Source: Globodera rostochiensis
Taxonomy: Eukaryota > Nematoda > Chromadorea > Rhabditida > Heteroderidae
Direction: 5' to 3'
Assembly: GCA_018350325.1 (NCBI GenBank)
Contig: JAEVLN010000038.1
Span: 310,001 to 374,000 of the forward strand
Length of the DNA stretch: 64,000 nt
This document shows positions 61,339 to 64,000 of the stretch, one piece after another (position 1 is the first letter of the stretch; every line of letters begins with the position of its first letter). Made by a program: the position numbers and the translations under genes. The notes beneath the pieces are model-generated. The model was not told the origin of the DNA. It searched no databases and saw only the letters and a program-made list of their open reading frames with translations.

Positions 61339-62592
61339 ATGCATGGGGCGTTTTGTCCCGCCAAGGCTGAAGAGCATCGGCCCGTCGATGCGCAAGAAGA
61401 CGAACGTGCAGAAACATTGTTTGTCCGCATGCTAAACCGTCTGTTCCACGCATGTGGCAAAGTTAGTGATGGAAATTTGTTGAAATTTAATGAAATTTTT
61501 TAGCCATATTGAAAGAGCAAGGACTTGAGACCGATCGAAATTTGGATCGAGAATCTCGGAAATCTCGATGAAAAGTACCTCGAGAATCTCATGAGAATCT
61601 CTGTCTTCGCTCTAATTAAAATCTTAGTCGGACCTTGGATTTTTTGAATTTCTGAACCCGTTCAGCTCGGAGCGGACACTTATTTTGGCTAAAACCGAAA
61701 TTTCATCCCTATCCACATCCTCAGGCAATCGCCGCCCGTCCCTGGCTGTTCATTGTGTTCAGCCTTGTGTTGACAGCACTTTGCACCGTCAAACTGCCGC
61801 TCACACCGATGAGCAACGACGTGGCCGACTTCACGCCGACGGGTGCCAGGGCACGACGGGAGTTGGAGGTGCAAATTTGAAAATAAAAATAGAAAATTTT
61901 AACCAAAATTTTTTTTACCCATCTAGGCCTATGAAGCATTCTTCTCCAACAAGGGTGATCCGATTGCACTGTACGTGTTGGTGTACTCGAAGCAAAGCGG
62001 GAAAAATATGGTAAAATTTTGTAGGGGAGTATCGTTGCCCTAAGGGCTAGAATCCTTAATTTTTTGAAACGATTCAAAGGTCCCGTTTTTCTTTTACAGT
62101 AAAACTTAACCTGAATTTTTTCATTTTTTAAAAGTTTGTTTGCTTTTTATTTTGGTTATTTTCGGGTTTAATATATGTAGGGGTGATTTTGAAAAAATTA
62201 GCTTGGCGTACGCGAGTTGGAGGAGGTCGTACGGTTACTGAACATTGTGTCGGAACGTTTTGTGATGTTCAACAGCGAAAGTGGACGAAATGAAAGCTTC
62301 AATGAATTTTGCGACAATTTTTGCACAATTAATGAGCCCATTCGGCACTTTCACGTGGGGCTAAATTTAAATATTTATTATCTGATATTAAAGAAAATAA
62401 ATCTTATATTTCGGAATATTTAAATTATATATTATTTTTATTTATATTTAAATTTTGAATTTAATTTTTAAAATAGATTTTTTACTTTTAAATATTTGTT
62501 AAAAATGTTTCGAATTTTTAGAGTGGTCTTTTACTGGAGCGCAATTTTGGCAACTCGTCCCTCGAGCACATTGATCTTGGCTACCCAATCAC
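61339..62592 (+). CDS. Patched-related protein, N-terminal exons
   Basis: Patched-related (PTR) proteins are sterol-sensing-domain transporters, expanded in nematodes and needed for moulting and membrane traffic. Five exons in phase: 61339..61461, 61725..61868, 61927..62010, 62202..62354, 62522..62592. They encode LFVRMLNRLFHACGK, the first transmembrane segment (WLFIVFSLVLTALCTVKLP), then VADFTPTGARARRELEAYEA, ALYVLVYSK, RELEEVVRLLN, CDNFCTINEPIRHF and LLERNFGNSSLEHIDLGYPI. The last block is a PTR hallmark. The ATG at 61339 is the only in-frame start. The final exon ends in phase 2 at a GTGAGC donor, but no continuing exon is visible before the window ends and an antisense gene follows. Either an intron longer than 1.4 kb or truncation. 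Confidence 0.85.
61510..61614. repeat. GGACCGATCG-family remnant
   Basis: AGGACTTGAGACCGATCG and repeated GAGAATCTC motifs as in the elements at 3970 and 50599. No target duplication found. Lies in the first intron of the Patched-related gene. Confidence 0.45.
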
Positions 62593-62722
62593 GTGAGCCC
62601 CTTTTTGTCCTTTGAGATTTTTGGATTTTTTTGAAAATTTTCGTTCTTTAAACATGTGTCCAAATTTGGTAATGTTCATGCATTTGCTTATTATTTTTAC
62701 TTAAAAAATGTTAGTATAAAAG

Positions 62723-64000
62723 CTAAAAATATTTATTCGGCTGAGATGAAGATTGGGGTTTTTTAGAATACTCCTTTTCAAGAAAATGTTTGTTGTACAT
62801 TTCCCGGTCAGTCTTATTCCATTCGCTAGGCGGATTATGTTCCCATCCCTTTGGGGCATGCCTCTGCCAGGGGTCCTCCGAGGCCGCTGAAGTCCCCGGC
62901 ATTTCATCCAATTGATCCAGCGATTCCATCGATGAGGTGGGGGTGCTGATCAATGGGTCATCCGCATCCTATTGATCAAATGGGAGGTAGGAAGGTGGAG
63001 GGCCGGGGAGGGGAAAAATGTTCTAAAAAAAACCATTTTTTGTTGTCCAAGGCCGCTCATATCGATTGCCAGCTCCTCTCTGAGCTCTAGGGCAATGAAA
63101 AGGAGGGGGGCCACAAGGGATCTTAAGTCGCTGTCCGAAACCCCCTCGGGGAGCATGTTGATGTATGCCGTTTCGCCGGCGTCGTTTTGTGTGGCGACAA
63201 AAGGAAATGGGTAGTTCACATTGATGAATTTTTTGGTCGGCAAATCTGGCAGGATTTTGAGTTTTTAACCAAATTAGCTACTGGGCCATGTCCGGGGTGG
63301 CCCACTTACAAGGTGCGTAACTGTCCTTATTTGAGGCCTCCGTCCTTATTTTGTCCTTATTTTTCGAATTTTGTGAGATTTTCATTTTGACCCCCACTGT
63401 CCTTATTTTGAAAAATTTTAGTTACGCACCCTGCCCACTTACCAAGCATCTGGATGAGTGCGTACTCTATGGTACGGGCAAATTTGTCCGATAACTCCTC
63501 AGCCAACAGAAGCATTTGTAATTTTGCGCCAAATGCTTTTGGCGCAAATGAGGAGTAGTTGTCCGGCACGATGTGCCGATGCATTCCACCGTAGTCCAAT
63601 TGTCTTCTGCGCACATCCCCTTGCCCCACATAACGAAGGCCAAAAATGCTGAGTTTGTCCGGGAGGCATTTGATGTAAACGCCCTTAGGGCCTGGCTCCT
63701 CTGACAAAGCAGCTGCCAATTCCCGAAGTGCAGCATTGCGCATTTCGACCAGCTCCTCTTCTGATAAAATTGAAAATAATTAAATTCATTTGAATGTCAA
63801 TTTATTTTAATTTTACTTGTTTTGTTTTTAAAGGCGGATGTTTCCAACGCCTTCAGCCCAATCCAAATTCTTGACGCGCCGTTTTTTTGAACAGCTTCAA
63901 TTTCTTGGTTTAACTCCTTAAATCCTGGGAGATTTTTGTGGTGGCGTTCGATGTGCCCCCATAACGCATTCATCGGGGTGCCTCCAATTTTACAGTCACA
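62723..64000 (-). CDS. Unrecognised protein with a possible BED-like zinc motif, 5' end outside window
   Basis: Not recognised as a family. Four exons in phase: complement(62723..62968, 63034..63245, 63443..63760, 63817..64000), 320 codons visible, all introns GT-AG. The visible N-terminus has CDCKIGGTPMNALWGHIERH, a Cys/His pattern like the BED finger of hAT transposases and their host-derived relatives. Then come KEELVEMRNAALRELAAAL, YIKCLPDKLSIFGLRYVG, FGAKLQMLLLAEELSDKFAR, NYPFPFVATQNDAGE and LLFIALELREELAIDM. The C-terminus is polar (SMESLDQLDEMPGTSAASED, EWNKTDREMYNKHFLEKEY). The intact frame argues against a dead transposon; a domesticated or lineage-expanded gene is possible. Antisense to, and possibly nested in, the Patched-related gene. 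Confidence 0.6.

Overview
The window is eukaryotic and reads like a nematode genome, most likely a plant-parasitic tylenchid such as a cyst nematode. Genes have many short exons that are GC-richer than the AT-rich introns. Introns are often 45-120 bp with T-rich AG acceptors, and several have GC donors. The gene set includes a pepsin-inhibitor-3 (Ov33/aspin type) protein, a Patched-related N-terminus and lustrin-type Cys-rich blocks. Degenerate TTAGGC, the nematode telomere unit, also occurs. The species assignment is inference. Exon models were built by hand from reading frame, splice signals and intron phase; lengths were checked for phase.

Layout. 1-1033 (-): 5' exons of glycogen branching enzyme GBE1. 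1034-4658: no gene; a GC-rich fold-back and nested small transposons. 4659-7989 (-): an RSK-type kinase that stops after the N-terminal AGC kinase domain. 8233-9652: a TIR element. 9744-11279 (+): a phase-consistent five-exon gene of unknown family. 13081-14062 (-): a decayed MaoC/HSD17B4-like hydratase. 16058-26198 (+): a 27-exon, about 1,800-aa coiled-coil protein with a Trp/acidic tail; its 1.8-kb intron holds an antisense BRI3-like gene (19337-19786). 29585-30799 (+): a secreted aspartyl-protease inhibitor with two PI-3 domains. 31511-40899 (-): a very large secreted protein built of lustrin-type Cys-rich repeats, with several DNA transposons in its introns. 42117-57219 (+): a multi-C2H2 zinc-finger gene spread over about 13-15 kb of transposon-rich introns. 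57220-61338: gene-poor, with poly-G tracts. 61339-62592 (+): first five exons of a Patched-related protein. 62723-64000 (-): an unrecognised gene with a possible BED-like zinc motif.

The most distinctive layer is the repeat landscape. At least seven small elements have hAT hallmarks (TAGNG or CAGGG-type ends, 8-bp target-site duplications), several with interiors made of short reiterated or palindromic motifs. There are also two large fold-backs made of GGCGCCGAA-like units, a second fold-back family, tRNA-derived SINE-like segments and telomere-like TTAGGC patches. The genes look functionally unrelated; no operon-like cluster was seen.
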